A stretch of 64,000 nucleotides of DNA, from positions 62,001 to 126,000 of the forward strand of contig DATAWK010000003.1 of the NCBI GenBank assembly GCA_036267255.1. Reading direction: 5' to 3'. This document shows, piece after piece, positions 25,447-33,746 of this stretch. Both the position numbers and the translations under genes were made by a program. Each line of letters starts with the position of its first letter. The first letter of the stretch is position 1. The notes under the pieces are model-generated. The model ran no database searches. It was not told where the DNA came from and was given only the letters and a program-made list of their open reading frames with translations. The DNA is from DATAWK01 sp036267255 (GTDB taxonomy: Bacteria > Acidobacteriota > Terriglobia > Terriglobales > Acidobacteriaceae).

Positions 25447-27159
25447 ATGGACGAGTCGCTGAAAAAACGTTCCCGGTTTCGACGTTGCGTGCTGACGACG
25501 GACCATCGCGTGATCGGCATGCAGTATTTGTGGCTGGGGCTGGCGGCTGTGACCTGCGGCACGCTGCTGTCGCTGCTGATGCGCATTCACCTGGTGTGGC
25601 CGAATACGGCGATGCCCGGTTACGGCATGCTGAAGCCGGAAGATTACCTGGCGCTGGTGACAATCCACGGCACGTTGATGATCTTTTTTGTTCTGACCGC
25701 GGCACCGCAGAATGGGCTGGCCAGCCTGGTGCTGCCGGGCCAGATCGGTGCGCGGCGCATGGTGTTTCCGGTGTTGAATGCACTCTCTTTCTGGATTGTG
25801 CTGGGGAGTCTGCTGGTGCTGCTGGCGACGTTTGCCGTGACGGGAGGCGCGCCGATCTCCGGGTGGACGAGCTATCCGCCGCTGAGCGCGATTGCCGGAG
25901 CGGGGCCGGGGCAGGCGATGGGCATGGACCTGTGGCTGGTGAGTATCGCGCTGTTCTGCTTTGGGTCCATCCTGAGCGCGATCAGCGTGATTGCCACGGT
26001 GCTTTTGCGACGCGCGCCGGGCATGACGTGGATGCGGATGCCGCTGACGGTGTGGTCGTGGTTTGTCGGGGCGTGCATGATTGTGCCGGCGTTCAGCGTG
26101 TTGCTGGCGGCAGCGACGATGCTGTTCAGCGACCGGCACATGGGCACCAGCTTCTTTCTACCCGCAGTGGATGTTGTGAGCGGACATATCCTGCATCGCG
26201 CGGGCGGTTCCCCGCTGCTGTGGCTGCATCTGTTCTGGTTCTTCGGCCATCCGGAGGTCTACATTGCCGTGCTGCCGGCGATGGGGTTGACGTCGGCGTT
26301 GCTGGCGAATTTTTCGCGGCGTCCTCCGATCAGCTATCGCGCCATGGTGTACGCGACGATTGCGATTGGCGTGCTGGGCTTTATGGTCTGGGGACATCAT
26401 ATGTTTGTCAGCGGCATGAATCCCTACGCCAGCCGGTCGTTCAGTCTGACGACGATTGCCATCGCGGTTCCTTCGACCATCGAAGTGATTTTGTGGCTGG
26501 GAACTCTGATGGGGGGCGGGTTGCGGCGCACCACGCCACTGCTGTTCACGCTGGGGTTTCTCTCCATGTTTATTACCGGCGGTGCGACCGGGCCGATTCT
26601 GGCGCAGCCGGTTCTGGATAGCTATCTGCACAATACCTATTTTGTCGTGGCGCATTTTCACCTGGTGATGGGCATGGCGGGCGTGTTTGCGCTGTTTGCC
26701 GCCGTGTACTATTGGTTCCCGTTGATGACGGGACGCATGATGAACGAAGCACTGGGCAAATGGCATTTCTGGCTGACGCTGGTGGGCGCGTACGCGGTTT
26801 TTTTTCCGATGCACTGGGCGGGGCTGGCGGGAGAGCCGCGCCATTATGCGCAGTTGACCGGGACGGCGGCATACCTGGCGCAACTGGTGCCGCTGCAGAA
26901 ATTTATTTCGCTGGCGGCGTTTGCGCTGGGCGCGGCGCAGCTGCTGTTTGTATGGAATTTGCTGCATAGCATGCGGCATGGCAGGATTGCGGCGAGAAAT
27001 CCCTGGCAGGCGACGACGCTGGAGTGGAGCGAAGCGTACGCGGAAGATGCGCCGGAGAATGCGCAGACAGTGATGGTTGGCGGTCCGTATGAATATTCAC
27101 TTCCACACGATCAAGCGGGGACGGCGATTCCTTGCGAGACGATTGTGGAACGGGAGTAG
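25447..27159 (+). CDS. coxA: cytochrome c oxidase subunit I
   Basis: Catalytic core with haem a and the haem a3-CuB centre; reduces oxygen and pumps protons. 570 residues, about 12 membrane segments. Seen: IHGTLMIFFVLTAAPQNGLA (low-spin haem His), HLFWFFGHPEVYIAVLPAMG (CuB His and the cross-linked Tyr), VWGHHMFVSGM (CuB His pair), and NTYFVVAHFHLVMG (haem a3 and a ligands). The ATG at 25447 opens a normal family N-terminus; a longer frame upstream overlaps coxB and was rejected. coxC begins about 26 bases downstream. Confidence 0.95.
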   Translation: MDESLKKRSRFRRCVLTTDHRVIGMQYLWLGLAAVTCGTLLSLLMRIHLVWPNTAMPGYGMLKPEDYLALVTIHGTLMIFFVLTAAPQNGLASLVLPGQIGARRMVFPVLNALSFWIVLGSLLVLLATFAVTGGAPISGWTSYPPLSAIAGAGPGQAMGMDLWLVSIALFCFGSILSAISVIATVLLRRAPGMTWMRMPLTVWSWFVGACMIVPAFSVLLAAATMLFSDRHMGTSFFLPAVDVVSGHILHRAGGSPLLWLHLFWFFGHPEVYIAVLPAMGLTSALLANFSRRPPISYRAMVYATIAIGVLGFMVWGHHMFVSGMNPYASRSFSLTTIAIAVPSTIEVILWLGTLMGGGLRRTTPLLFTLGFLSMFITGGATGPILAQPVLDSYLHNTYFVVAHFHLVMGMAGVFALFAAVYYWFPLMTGRMMNEALGKWHFWLTLVGAYAVFFPMHWAGLAGEPRHYAQLTGTAAYLAQLVPLQKFISLAAFALGAAQLLFVWNLLHSMRHGRIAARNPWQATTLEWSEAYAEDAPENAQTVMVGGPYEYSLPHDQAGTAIPCETIVERE

Positions 27160-27185
27160 ACTGTTTGTGTCGGGGGACTTCCTGC

Positions 27186-27944
27186 ATGCCAGCAATCATC
27201 ACCCGTACTCCAGTCGACACTGAGCGTAAAGACCCAGGCATTGGCGGAAAACCACCTGTCGATCACCGGCCTACCGGCGGCGGCGGCGACGGCGAGAACT
27301 GGGACAAGCACCCGCATGGCCGACGCGGCCCGCGAGAACTGCTGGGACATTACCGCTTAGGACTGTTTTTTGCCCTGGCCGGCGATTTGATGTTTTTTAC
27401 GGCGCTGGTGCTGGCGTTTTATGTGCAGCAGCATACCGGGCATATCGATCCGGCCAATGATTACGTGCTGGACTGGGTTCCGCTGGTCATCCCTCCGATT
27501 CTCTGGATCAACACGGCGATCATTCTGCTGAGCAGCATCACGATGGAAGTGGCGCGGCGGCAGCTTTTCAGCGAAATTCACGTAATGGAAGAGTGGTTTG
27601 GACTGGGCAGGCCAGCCGTCAAACGGGCTGCGCCGTGGCTGATTGCAACCGCCGTGCTGGGCAGCCTGTTTCTTGCCGGGCAACTGCTGGCATGGTCGCA
27701 ACTGAAGGCGGAAGGCGTGTATTACGCCTCCAGCCCCAGCAGCCATTTTTTTTACATGATTACGGCCACGCACGGATTGCATCTTCTGCTGGGCGTTTTT
27801 GCACTGACGGCGGCGCTGCTGGCGCTGTTTCTGGCCAAGCGCATGGAGATCCGGCAGATTGCCGTCGATTGTGCCGCGTGGTATTGGCACACGATGGGCA
27901 TCTTATGGATTTTTCTGTTCGGGCTGCTGCTGTTTGGGCAGTAG
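27186..27944 (+). CDS. coxC: cytochrome c oxidase subunit III-like
   Basis: 252 residues, the third core subunit of the oxidase. After a hydrophilic, Gly-rich tail of about 50 residues come five membrane segments. GLFFALAGDLMFFTALVLAF, INTAIILLSSITMEVARR and the C-terminal WYWHTMGILWIFLFGLLLFG are typical of the short, five-helix form of the family. The ATG at 27186 is the first good start after coxA. Assembly genes for haem a are not nearby. It converges with thiS. Confidence 0.9.
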   Translation: MPAIITRTPVDTERKDPGIGGKPPVDHRPTGGGGDGENWDKHPHGRRGPRELLGHYRLGLFFALAGDLMFFTALVLAFYVQQHTGHIDPANDYVLDWVPLVIPPILWINTAIILLSSITMEVARRQLFSEIHVMEEWFGLGRPAVKRAAPWLIATAVLGSLFLAGQLLAWSQLKAEGVYYASSPSSHFFYMITATHGLHLLLGVFALTAALLALFLAKRMEIRQIAVDCAAWYWHTMGILWIFLFGLLLFGQ

Positions 27945-27995
27945 AGCACGCGGCCAGTCGCGCGCAGCTTTCGGCAGTCATGCCATGGCAATGAA

Positions 27996-28208
27996 TTATT
28001 TTCCGCCACCGACAAACTGAACAATTTCCAGCCGGTCTTCGGCGTTGAGAATGGTCGCAGACCAAGTGGAGCGGGCAACGATGGCGCCGTTATGTTCGAC
28101 GGCGACGCGGTCGGATTTCAGTTGCAGCAGGTCGAGGAGATGGGTGAGGCGAGGGTCCTGATCGAGTTCGGAAAACTCGCGGTCGCGTCCGTTGAGGAGG
28201 AGCTTCAT
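27996..28208 (-). CDS. thiS: ThiS-like sulfur carrier protein
   Basis: 70-residue beta-grasp protein of the ThiS/MoaD type, starting MKLLLNGRDREF. ThiS carries sulfur as a C-terminal thiocarboxylate on a Gly-Gly end for thiazole synthesis. Here the end is FVGGGK: the Gly run is followed by one Lys before the stop codon. It therefore either needs trimming or does not act as a classical carrier. No thiG, thiF or other thi gene is adjacent. The upstream partner is a 142-residue hypothetical gene, 9 bases away. Confidence 0.83.
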   Translation of the reverse strand: MKLLLNGRDREFSELDQDPRLTHLLDLLQLKSDRVAVEHNGAIVARSTWSATILNAEDRLEIVQFVGGGK

Positions 28209-28217
28209 CGCTCCATT

Positions 28218-28646
28218 TTATTGCAAATTGCCGGAGGAGACTGCGGCGGCAGGCTTGCGGTTGATGGATATGCGGATGCGCGTACGGGCGATTGCGTTCC
28301 AGATGCGCCGATAGATCGGCTCGATGATGGGCAGCGATTCCAGGATGCGGTTGCGCGCATGGCCGAGGATCTGGATAGCTTCGATGTGCATGGCTTCGAT
28401 CTGAGGCGACTTGCTGCGCAGCATTTCGCTGGTGGGACCAAAACAGATATAGGTGTCGAGCAGGTAGTCGGCGGCGTGACCGATGCGTTCCAGGGCGCGG
28501 CCCTGTTCACGTGTCATGCGGCGACGGCCGCGCAACACACCGGCACATGCATGCAACGCAGCCGAGGTGGCGACCTGAGCGTCCATGGTGTGCGGACGCT
28601 GCCTGGGTTGGAGCATTTCCGGAACAGCATATCCCTGCGAACTCAT
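28218..28646 (-). CDS. hypothetical all-helical protein upstream of thiS
   Basis: 142 residues, not recognised. After an unordered start it is mainly helical and rich in Arg (LHACAGVLRGRRRMTREQGRALERIGHAADYLLD). There is no signal peptide, membrane segment or metal motif. It ends 9 bases before thiS on the same strand, so the pair should be co-transcribed. The opposite strand also has an open frame over this region, but linkage to thiS and the compact coding span favour this one. Confidence 0.6.
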   Translation of the reverse strand: MSSQGYAVPEMLQPRQRPHTMDAQVATSAALHACAGVLRGRRRMTREQGRALERIGHAADYLLDTYICFGPTSEMLRSKSPQIEAMHIEAIQILGHARNRILESLPIIEPIYRRIWNAIARTRIRISINRKPAAAVSSGNLQ

Positions 28647-29009
28647 CCTTTATGTCTCCCTTGGCTTAGTTATCGATGAAAATGCGCATGGCATGGAGAA
28701 AAGCAGGAGGGAAAATCGGATTGAATATCCAAATTGGAACAAGATCGGAGCTGCGTTTCAGAACGGGAAAGGCTGCGTGGAGAGGTTTCTGACTGGCCGG
28801 GTGACGGCCGGCATGGCAAGCTTTGCATTTCGGGTTTGCGGGCGATGCAAATTTTCATTGAATTTGCACTTGCAATTTTCTCGAAGTTGTCTTTCGAAGT
28901 TATCGAGGAGAAACGATTTGCCAGCCGGTGCGCGGCTTGACAGTGGTGCATTTGAAACTTAAAGTCGAGCTAGGGGCGCAGGAGATAAAAGGCGCGCCGA
29001 AACGAGCCT
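28647..29009. other. divergent region ahead of the nuo operon
   Basis: 363 bases between the hypothetical gene (minus) and nuoA (plus). It holds a good sigma-70-like promoter for nuo (listed separately). At 28881-28901 TCGAAGTT occurs twice, 13 bases apart, just upstream; this could be a regulator site. A short + strand frame across the region lacks support. Confidence 0.5.
28937..28965 (+). promoter_or_regulatory. sigma-70-like promoter of the nuo operon
   Basis: TTGACA at 28937-28942 is a perfect -35 box. After 17 bases comes TAAAGT at 28960-28965 (four of six -10 positions). It lies 45 bases before the nuoA start, and no closer promoter was seen. Confidence 0.5.
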
Positions 29010-29417
29010 ATGAACGCGCCAACGTACATCTGGAACTACATTCCGCTGCTGATGCAGATCGTTGCCGCAGTTGGTCTGTCCAGCGTCATTATCGTGGCGT
29101 CGTGGTTCATCGGACGGCATCGCAACTCCAAGGTAAAGCTGGAGACATACGAGTGCGGCATGGTGGCGCAGGGCGATGCTCGCGGACGCTTTTCCGTCCG
29201 CTTCTACATGGTCGCGATGCTCTTTATTCTGTTCGACGTAGAAGTGGTCTTCATGCTGCCATGGGCGGTGATTTACCGCAGGCTTCCGGAGATTACCGGC
29301 TCGCGATTTTTCGGGTTCTGGGAGATGGTGGTTTACATCGGATTCGTTCTGGTGGGCTTCTTCTACATCTGGAAAAAAGGCATTCTCGACTGGTCCAAAG
29401 ATAAGGCAGATCTTTAA
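29010..29417 (+). CDS. nuoA: NADH-quinone oxidoreductase subunit A
   Basis: Small membrane subunit of complex I. 135 residues, three membrane segments. YECGMVAQGDARGRFSVRFYMVAMLFILFDVEVVF carries the conserved loop Cys and the acidic helix residues. It is the first gene of the operon. nuoB would be expected next, but the next gene, 4 bases on, is nuoC. Confidence 0.95.
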   Translation: MNAPTYIWNYIPLLMQIVAAVGLSSVIIVASWFIGRHRNSKVKLETYECGMVAQGDARGRFSVRFYMVAMLFILFDVEVVFMLPWAVIYRRLPEITGSRFFGFWEMVVYIGFVLVGFFYIWKKGILDWSKDKADL

Positions 29418-29421
29418 GAAC

Positions 29422-29913
29422 ATGGCATCGGAGACAGGAAAAGACGCTGTCCTTGCAGCCCAGGAGAACAACCGGGCTGTCGCCATCCTCCAACAACAAC
29501 TTCCCACCGCGATTGTCGATGCGAAGTTCGATCGCAAGGAACTGACGCTGACGGTTGCGAGAGAACAGATTGTGGATGTGTGCCGTGCCGTGCAGGCAGC
29601 CGGGTACAACTTTTTTGAAGATGTGACGTGTGTGGACTGGTATCCCAGCCAGCCGCGCTTTCAGGTGACCTACCACATCCTGTCGCATGGACTGAAGGAG
29701 CGCATTCGACTGTGCGTGATGGTGGATGCGATCGATGCGTCGGTGGACAGCATTACCTCCGTTTGGCCAGCGGCAAATTTTTACGAGCGCGAAGTTTTCG
29801 ATCTCTTCGGAGTGCGCTTCGGCGGGCATCCCAACCTGCGCCGCATCATGATGCCGGAAGATTTCAACGGCAATCCGCTGCGTAAGGACTTCCCTGTGGA
29901 GGGGTATCGCTAA
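29422..29913 (+). CDS. nuoC: NADH-quinone oxidoreductase subunit C
   Basis: Peripheral-arm subunit of complex I (30-kDa type), 163 residues. The signature is at the end: FYEREVFDLFGVRFGGHPNLRR, then MPEDFNGNPLRKDFPVEGY. It contains no iron-sulfur cluster. It is not fused to nuoD. Its stop codon overlaps the nuoD start by one base (TAATG). Confidence 0.95.
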   Translation: MASETGKDAVLAAQENNRAVAILQQQLPTAIVDAKFDRKELTLTVAREQIVDVCRAVQAAGYNFFEDVTCVDWYPSQPRFQVTYHILSHGLKERIRLCVMVDAIDASVDSITSVWPAANFYEREVFDLFGVRFGGHPNLRRIMMPEDFNGNPLRKDFPVEGYR

Positions 29914-31121
29914 TGACGGAAATTCTGACAGCGACGCCTCCGGTGGAGGCCATTCAGGACCGGACGATGATCCTCAACATGGGGCCGCAACATCCGTCCA
30001 CGCATGGCGTGCTGCGCCTGGTGCTGGAGGTGGATGGCGAGATTGTCGTGCGGCTGGCGCCGGACATCGGCTATCTGCACACCGGGATTGAAAAGACGTG
30101 CGAAGCGAAGTTTTATCAGCAGGTGGTGCCGCTGACCGATCGCATTGACTATCTGAGTCCGATGGCCAACAACCTGTGCTATTGCCTGGCGGTCGAGAAG
30201 CTGCTGGATCTGGAGATTCCGGATCGCGCGCAGTGGCTGCGGGTGCTGCTGACAGAGCTGACGCGGCTGAATTCGCACCTGGTATGGCTGGGAACGCATG
30301 CCATGGATGTGGGCGCGCTGACGGTTTTTCTGTATTGCTTCCGGGAGCGCGAAGAGATTCTGCGCATCTTCGATTGCGTTGCGGGCCAGCGCATGATGAC
30401 GTCGTACTTTCGTATTGGCGGGCTGGCGCTGGAGCCACCGCTGGATTTTTACGATCGCGTGCGGAAGTTTCTGAAGATCCTGCCGGAGAAGATCGACGAA
30501 TATCAGAATTTGTTGAGCGGCAATCCTATCTGGGTGCATCGTACGAAGGGCGTTGGTTACCTGAGTGCCGCGGACGCCATTGCGCTGGGTGTGACCGGGC
30601 CGCCGCTGCGCGCCAGCGGAGTGGATTGGGATCTGCGCCGCGACATGCCCTACTCCAGCTACGAGAAATTTCAGTTCAAGGTGCCGGTGTCGCAAGGCTG
30701 CGATGTGTGGTCGCGCTATGTTGTTCGGCTGGAAGAGATGCGCGAGTCGGTGAAGATTGCGCAGCAGGCGCTGGATGGCGTGCCGGAGGGACCGATCAAG
30801 GCGGACGCGCCGAAGATCGTGCTGCCGGACCGGGAAAAGATGAAGACGCAGATGGAATCCTTAATCCATCACTTTAAGATTGTGACGGAAGGCTTTACGG
30901 TTCCAGCGGGTCAGGTGTATCAGGCAATTGAGTCGCCGCGCGGTGAGATGGGCTATTTTGTGGTGAGCGACGGCACGGCCAAGCCCTACCGCGTGCATAT
31001 GCGCAATCCAACCTTTGCTTCACTGCAGGCCCTGGAGACGATGTGCGTGGGGCGGTTGCTGGCGGACGTAGTTGCGGTGATTGGCTCCATTGACATTGTG
31101 CTGGGAGAGATTGACCGGTGA
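29913..31121 (+). CDS. nuoD: NADH-quinone oxidoreductase subunit D
   Basis: 49-kDa-type subunit that forms the quinone pocket together with NuoB. 402 residues. NMGPQHPSTHGVLRL gives the conserved His residues near the quinone. IGYLHTGIEKTCE, PYSSYEKFQFKVP and SPRGEMGYFVVSDG are all normal. The last residues (GSIDIVLGEIDR) are the usual C-terminus. The next gene starts inside its stop codon (GTGA overlap). Confidence 0.96.
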   Translation: MTEILTATPPVEAIQDRTMILNMGPQHPSTHGVLRLVLEVDGEIVVRLAPDIGYLHTGIEKTCEAKFYQQVVPLTDRIDYLSPMANNLCYCLAVEKLLDLEIPDRAQWLRVLLTELTRLNSHLVWLGTHAMDVGALTVFLYCFREREEILRIFDCVAGQRMMTSYFRIGGLALEPPLDFYDRVRKFLKILPEKIDEYQNLLSGNPIWVHRTKGVGYLSAADAIALGVTGPPLRASGVDWDLRRDMPYSSYEKFQFKVPVSQGCDVWSRYVVRLEEMRESVKIAQQALDGVPEGPIKADAPKIVLPDREKMKTQMESLIHHFKIVTEGFTVPAGQVYQAIESPRGEMGYFVVSDGTAKPYRVHMRNPTFASLQALETMCVGRLLADVVAVIGSIDIVLGEIDR

Positions 31122-31510
31122 GTGTTGCGACGATGACGACGGCGGAACCGAATGCACATGCCGGGCTGGCGGCGGAGATGTGGATCTCCCTGCAGGCGCT
31201 GGTTGCGTCCCATGCGGCGATGCACTCGATTGCGCGGCCCAAGGATGCGTTGTCGATTGCCGTGAATACGCAGGGTGTGACGGTGAAGGGCGCGCATGGA
31301 ACGCTGCGCTGGACGGCACCGGATGCAAGCGGAGCCGGAGAAATTGAGATCGACGGACCGGGCACCAGCGCGGGCAACCGCGAACGCGGCAGATATGAAT
31401 TTACCGAAGATGGCTTTCTTCGATTGGACCATGCAGTAGAAGCGCTGGAATTGGAAGCAGTGGTGGAGCAACAGTTGCAGAAGCTGCAAGGGCAGAAAGT
31501 TCAGGGATAG
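31118..31510 (+). CDS. unrecognised protein encoded inside the nuo operon
   Basis: 130 residues, no family recognised. It starts with GTG overlapping the nuoD stop by four bases, so it is translationally coupled to nuoD, and it ends 8 bases before nuoE. Predicted as soluble and slightly acidic: a helical start (AEMWISLQALVASHAAMHSIARP), a beta-rich middle (GVTVKGAHGTLRWTAP) and a C-terminal helix rich in Glu, Leu and Gln. There are no cysteines, so it cannot replace NuoB or NuoI. Its position suggests an accessory or assembly factor of complex I; that is inference. Confidence 0.75.
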   Translation: MSVATMTTAEPNAHAGLAAEMWISLQALVASHAAMHSIARPKDALSIAVNTQGVTVKGAHGTLRWTAPDASGAGEIEIDGPGTSAGNRERGRYEFTEDGFLRLDHAVEALELEAVVEQQLQKLQGQKVQG

Positions 31511-31518
31511 AGACGCGG

Positions 31519-32019
31519 ATGACAACCGAGGCCAAAACGATATTTTCGCCGGAACTGGCGGCCCGTTTCGACAAGCTGGTGACGCTGTATCCGGTGCGCC
31601 GGTCGGCGCTGATCCCGATGCTGTTGTACGCGCAGGATGAGCAGGGGTACGTGACCGAAGCGGCGATGGAAGAGATTGCCGAGCGGATTGGCATTACGGT
31701 GCTGGATGTTCGCAACGTGCTGAGTTATTACTCCCTGCTGCGCACCAAGCCGGTGGGCAAATATCACGTGCAGGTCTGCACCAATATCAGTTGCATGCTG
31801 CGCGGGGCGAATGAATTGTTTGCGCATTGCCAGCAACGGCTGGGAATCGGCAACAAGCAGACCACGCCGGATGGACTTTTTTCGCTGGAAGAAGTGGAGT
31901 GCATCGGCGCCTGCAGCTGGGGGCCGGCGGTGCAGGTGAATTATGACTTTCACGACAACCTGACGAATGCGTCGATGGACACCGTCCTCGATCAATATCG
32001 CAAACAGGCGGGGAAATAG
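31519..32019 (+). CDS. nuoE: NADH-quinone oxidoreductase subunit E
   Basis: 24-kDa-type subunit, 166 residues, with one [2Fe-2S] cluster (N1a). The thioredoxin-like half shows two Cys in CTNISCMLRGANEL and two more in EEVECIGACSWGPAVQVN. The first 80 residues are helical (ALIPMLLYAQDEQGYVTE). It works with NuoF and NuoG in the NADH-dehydrogenase module. nuoF begins 8 bases later. Confidence 0.95.
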   Translation: MTTEAKTIFSPELAARFDKLVTLYPVRRSALIPMLLYAQDEQGYVTEAAMEEIAERIGITVLDVRNVLSYYSLLRTKPVGKYHVQVCTNISCMLRGANELFAHCQQRLGIGNKQTTPDGLFSLEEVECIGACSWGPAVQVNYDFHDNLTNASMDTVLDQYRKQAGK

Positions 32020-32027
32020 GACAAACG

Positions 32028-33335
32028 ATGCCGACCCTGGTTTCCCATCCCGAAGAAGTGAAGATTGTCTCCAGCCGCTTTGGCATGGGAGCGACCGAGA
32101 TCGATCGCTACATCGAACTGGACGGCTATAAGGCCGCGCGCCTGGCGCTGGAAAAAGGCACGGACTGGATCCTGAGTGAGATGAAGGCTTCCGGTCTGCG
32201 CGGGCGCGGCGGCGCGGGTTTTCCGACGGGGATGAAGTGGTCGTTCGTGCCCAAGCAATCGGAGAAGCCGAAGTATGTGCTGGTGAACGGCGACGAGAGC
32301 GAGCCGGGCACCTGCAAAGATCATCTGATCTTTCTTTACGATCCGCATACGGTGATCGAGGGCACGATCATTGCGGGGCTGGCGATTGGCGCGAAGGTAG
32401 GCTTCATCTATCTGCGCGGAGAGTATCGCTACCTGCTGAAGATTATGGAGAAGGCCATCGCCGACGCGTATGCCAAGGGCTTTCTGGGCAAAGGCATCTT
32501 CGGGACGGACCAGGATTTCGACATTATTTCACATACCGGAGCCGGAGCCTACGAAGTGGGCGAAGAGTCCGCGCTGATGGAATCGCTGGAAGGCAAACGC
32601 GGGATTCCACGCATCAAGCCGCCCTTCCCTGCTGTGGTGGGACTGTACGGCGGACCGACGGTCATCAACAATGCGGAGACGATTGCCACGGTGCCGCACA
32701 TATTGCGCATGGGCGGTGAGGCGTACGCCAAGATTGGTTCGGAACGCAACGGCGGAACGCGCCTGTTCTGCCTGAGCGGCCACGTCGAGCGGCCCGGCGT
32801 GTATGAACTGCCGATGGGCTACAACCTGAAGAAGCTGATCTATGAAGTTGCGGGCGGGGTTGCCGGCGGACGCCAGTTGAAGGCCGTGGTGCCGGGCGGA
32901 TCGTCGACTCCTGTGCTGCTGCCGGATGAAATTGATATTGGCCTGGATTTCGATCAGGTGGGCAAGGCAGGCAGCATGCTTGGGTCGGGCGGCGTGGTGG
33001 TGCTGGACGAAAACACCTGCATGGTGGAGTTCGCGCTGCGCACGATCAAGTTCTATCAGCATGAAAGCTGCGGCTGGTGTATTCCCTGCCGCGAAGGAAC
33101 GGACTGGCTGAAGAAGACGCTGACGCGTTTCCACGCAGGTGCGGGCGAGGCCAAGGACATCGACAATATTCGTTACCTGGCGGAAAACATGATGGGACGC
33201 ACATTCTGTCCGCTGGGCGATGCCGCGGCGATGCCGACGATTGCGTTTGTGAAGAAATTCCGGCAGGAGTTTGAAGATCACCTGAATGGCAGACCGTGCC
33301 CGTATGCAAAACAAGAAGAACTGGTCAGCGTGTGA
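32028..33335 (+). CDS. nuoF: NADH-quinone oxidoreductase subunit F
   Basis: 51-kDa-type subunit; binds NADH, FMN and one [4Fe-4S] cluster (N3). 435 residues. GLRGRGGAGFPTGMKW is the FMN/NADH glycine loop, GAGAYEVGEESALMESLEG the NADH site, and CGWCIPCREGTDW plus FCPLGDAA the cluster ligands. The stop codon overlaps a GTG that begins the hicA frame, so a toxin gene is physically coupled to this subunit. Confidence 0.96.
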   Translation: MPTLVSHPEEVKIVSSRFGMGATEIDRYIELDGYKAARLALEKGTDWILSEMKASGLRGRGGAGFPTGMKWSFVPKQSEKPKYVLVNGDESEPGTCKDHLIFLYDPHTVIEGTIIAGLAIGAKVGFIYLRGEYRYLLKIMEKAIADAYAKGFLGKGIFGTDQDFDIISHTGAGAYEVGEESALMESLEGKRGIPRIKPPFPAVVGLYGGPTVINNAETIATVPHILRMGGEAYAKIGSERNGGTRLFCLSGHVERPGVYELPMGYNLKKLIYEVAGGVAGGRQLKAVVPGGSSTPVLLPDEIDIGLDFDQVGKAGSMLGSGGVVVLDENTCMVEFALRTIKFYQHESCGWCIPCREGTDWLKKTLTRFHAGAGEAKDIDNIRYLAENMMGRTFCPLGDAAAMPTIAFVKKFRQEFEDHLNGRPCPYAKQEELVSV

Positions 33336-33525
33336 ACTACCGGGATTTTATTCGTATGATCGAAAAGGATGGATGGAAGCATGTGCGAACGACCGGCAGT
33401 CACAAACATTACCATCATCCCGTGAAACCTGGAACGGTAACCATTGCGGGGCAGGCAACGACGATATACCCAGGGGAACGCTGAACAGCATGCTGAAACA
33501 GGCCGGGTTGAAGCAAGGGAGCTAG
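33332..33525 (+). pseudogene. hicA: hicA-type toxin gene with a -1 frameshift
   Basis: HicA toxins are small mRNA-cleaving proteins of the dsRBD fold. From GTG 33332 the frame reads NYRDFIRMIEKDGWKHVRTTGSH, with the family Gly-Ser-His. It continues to TVTIAG and then runs into a stop at 33484. The rest of the family pattern (NDDIPRGTLNSMLKQAGL) lies in the -1 frame and ends at 33525. One base added in the GGGG run at 33448-33451 would give a complete 64-residue HicA. So it is either a single-base deletion or a sequencing error. The start overlaps the nuoF stop codon (GTGA). hicB follows 2 bases later. Confidence 0.85.
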
Positions 33526-33527
33526 AA

Positions 33528-33746
33528 ATGAAGTACACGGTAATTTATGAAAAGTCGGCCACGGGTTATGGCGCATACGTGCCGGATCTTCCGGGGCTGG
33601 GCGTCGTCGGGAAGACGCTGGACGATACCAAAAAGCTGATTCGCGAAGGCATTGAAGCGCACATTCAGGTCATGCGGGAGCATGGCGAACTTGTTCCCGA
33701 GCCGACTTCCACAGCGGAAATGGTTGAAATTCCTTTCTCTGCTTGA
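33528..33746 (+). CDS. hicB: HicB-family antitoxin
   Basis: 72 residues. YTVIYEKSATGYGAYVPDLPGLGVVGKTLDD and the following helix (TKKLIREGIEAHIQVMREHG) match the HicB partial RNase H-like fold that neutralises HicA. No C-terminal DNA-binding domain is present, so this is the short form, less able to repress its own promoter. The ATG at 33528 is 2 bases after the hicA end. The pair sits between nuoF and nuoG and shares the operon direction. The frame of hicB is intact although hicA is broken. Confidence 0.9.
   Translation: MKYTVIYEKSATGYGAYVPDLPGLGVVGKTLDDTKKLIREGIEAHIQVMREHGELVPEPTSTAEMVEIPFSA

Noticed and set aside
28092..28679. A 195-codon + frame opposite the thiS pair
   Set aside because: ThiS is recognisable on the minus strand and the second gene is linked to it; the + frame has no ribosome site or motif.
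28585..28962. A 125-codon + frame ahead of nuoA
   Set aside because: It covers the nuo promoter, has mixed composition and no ribosome site.
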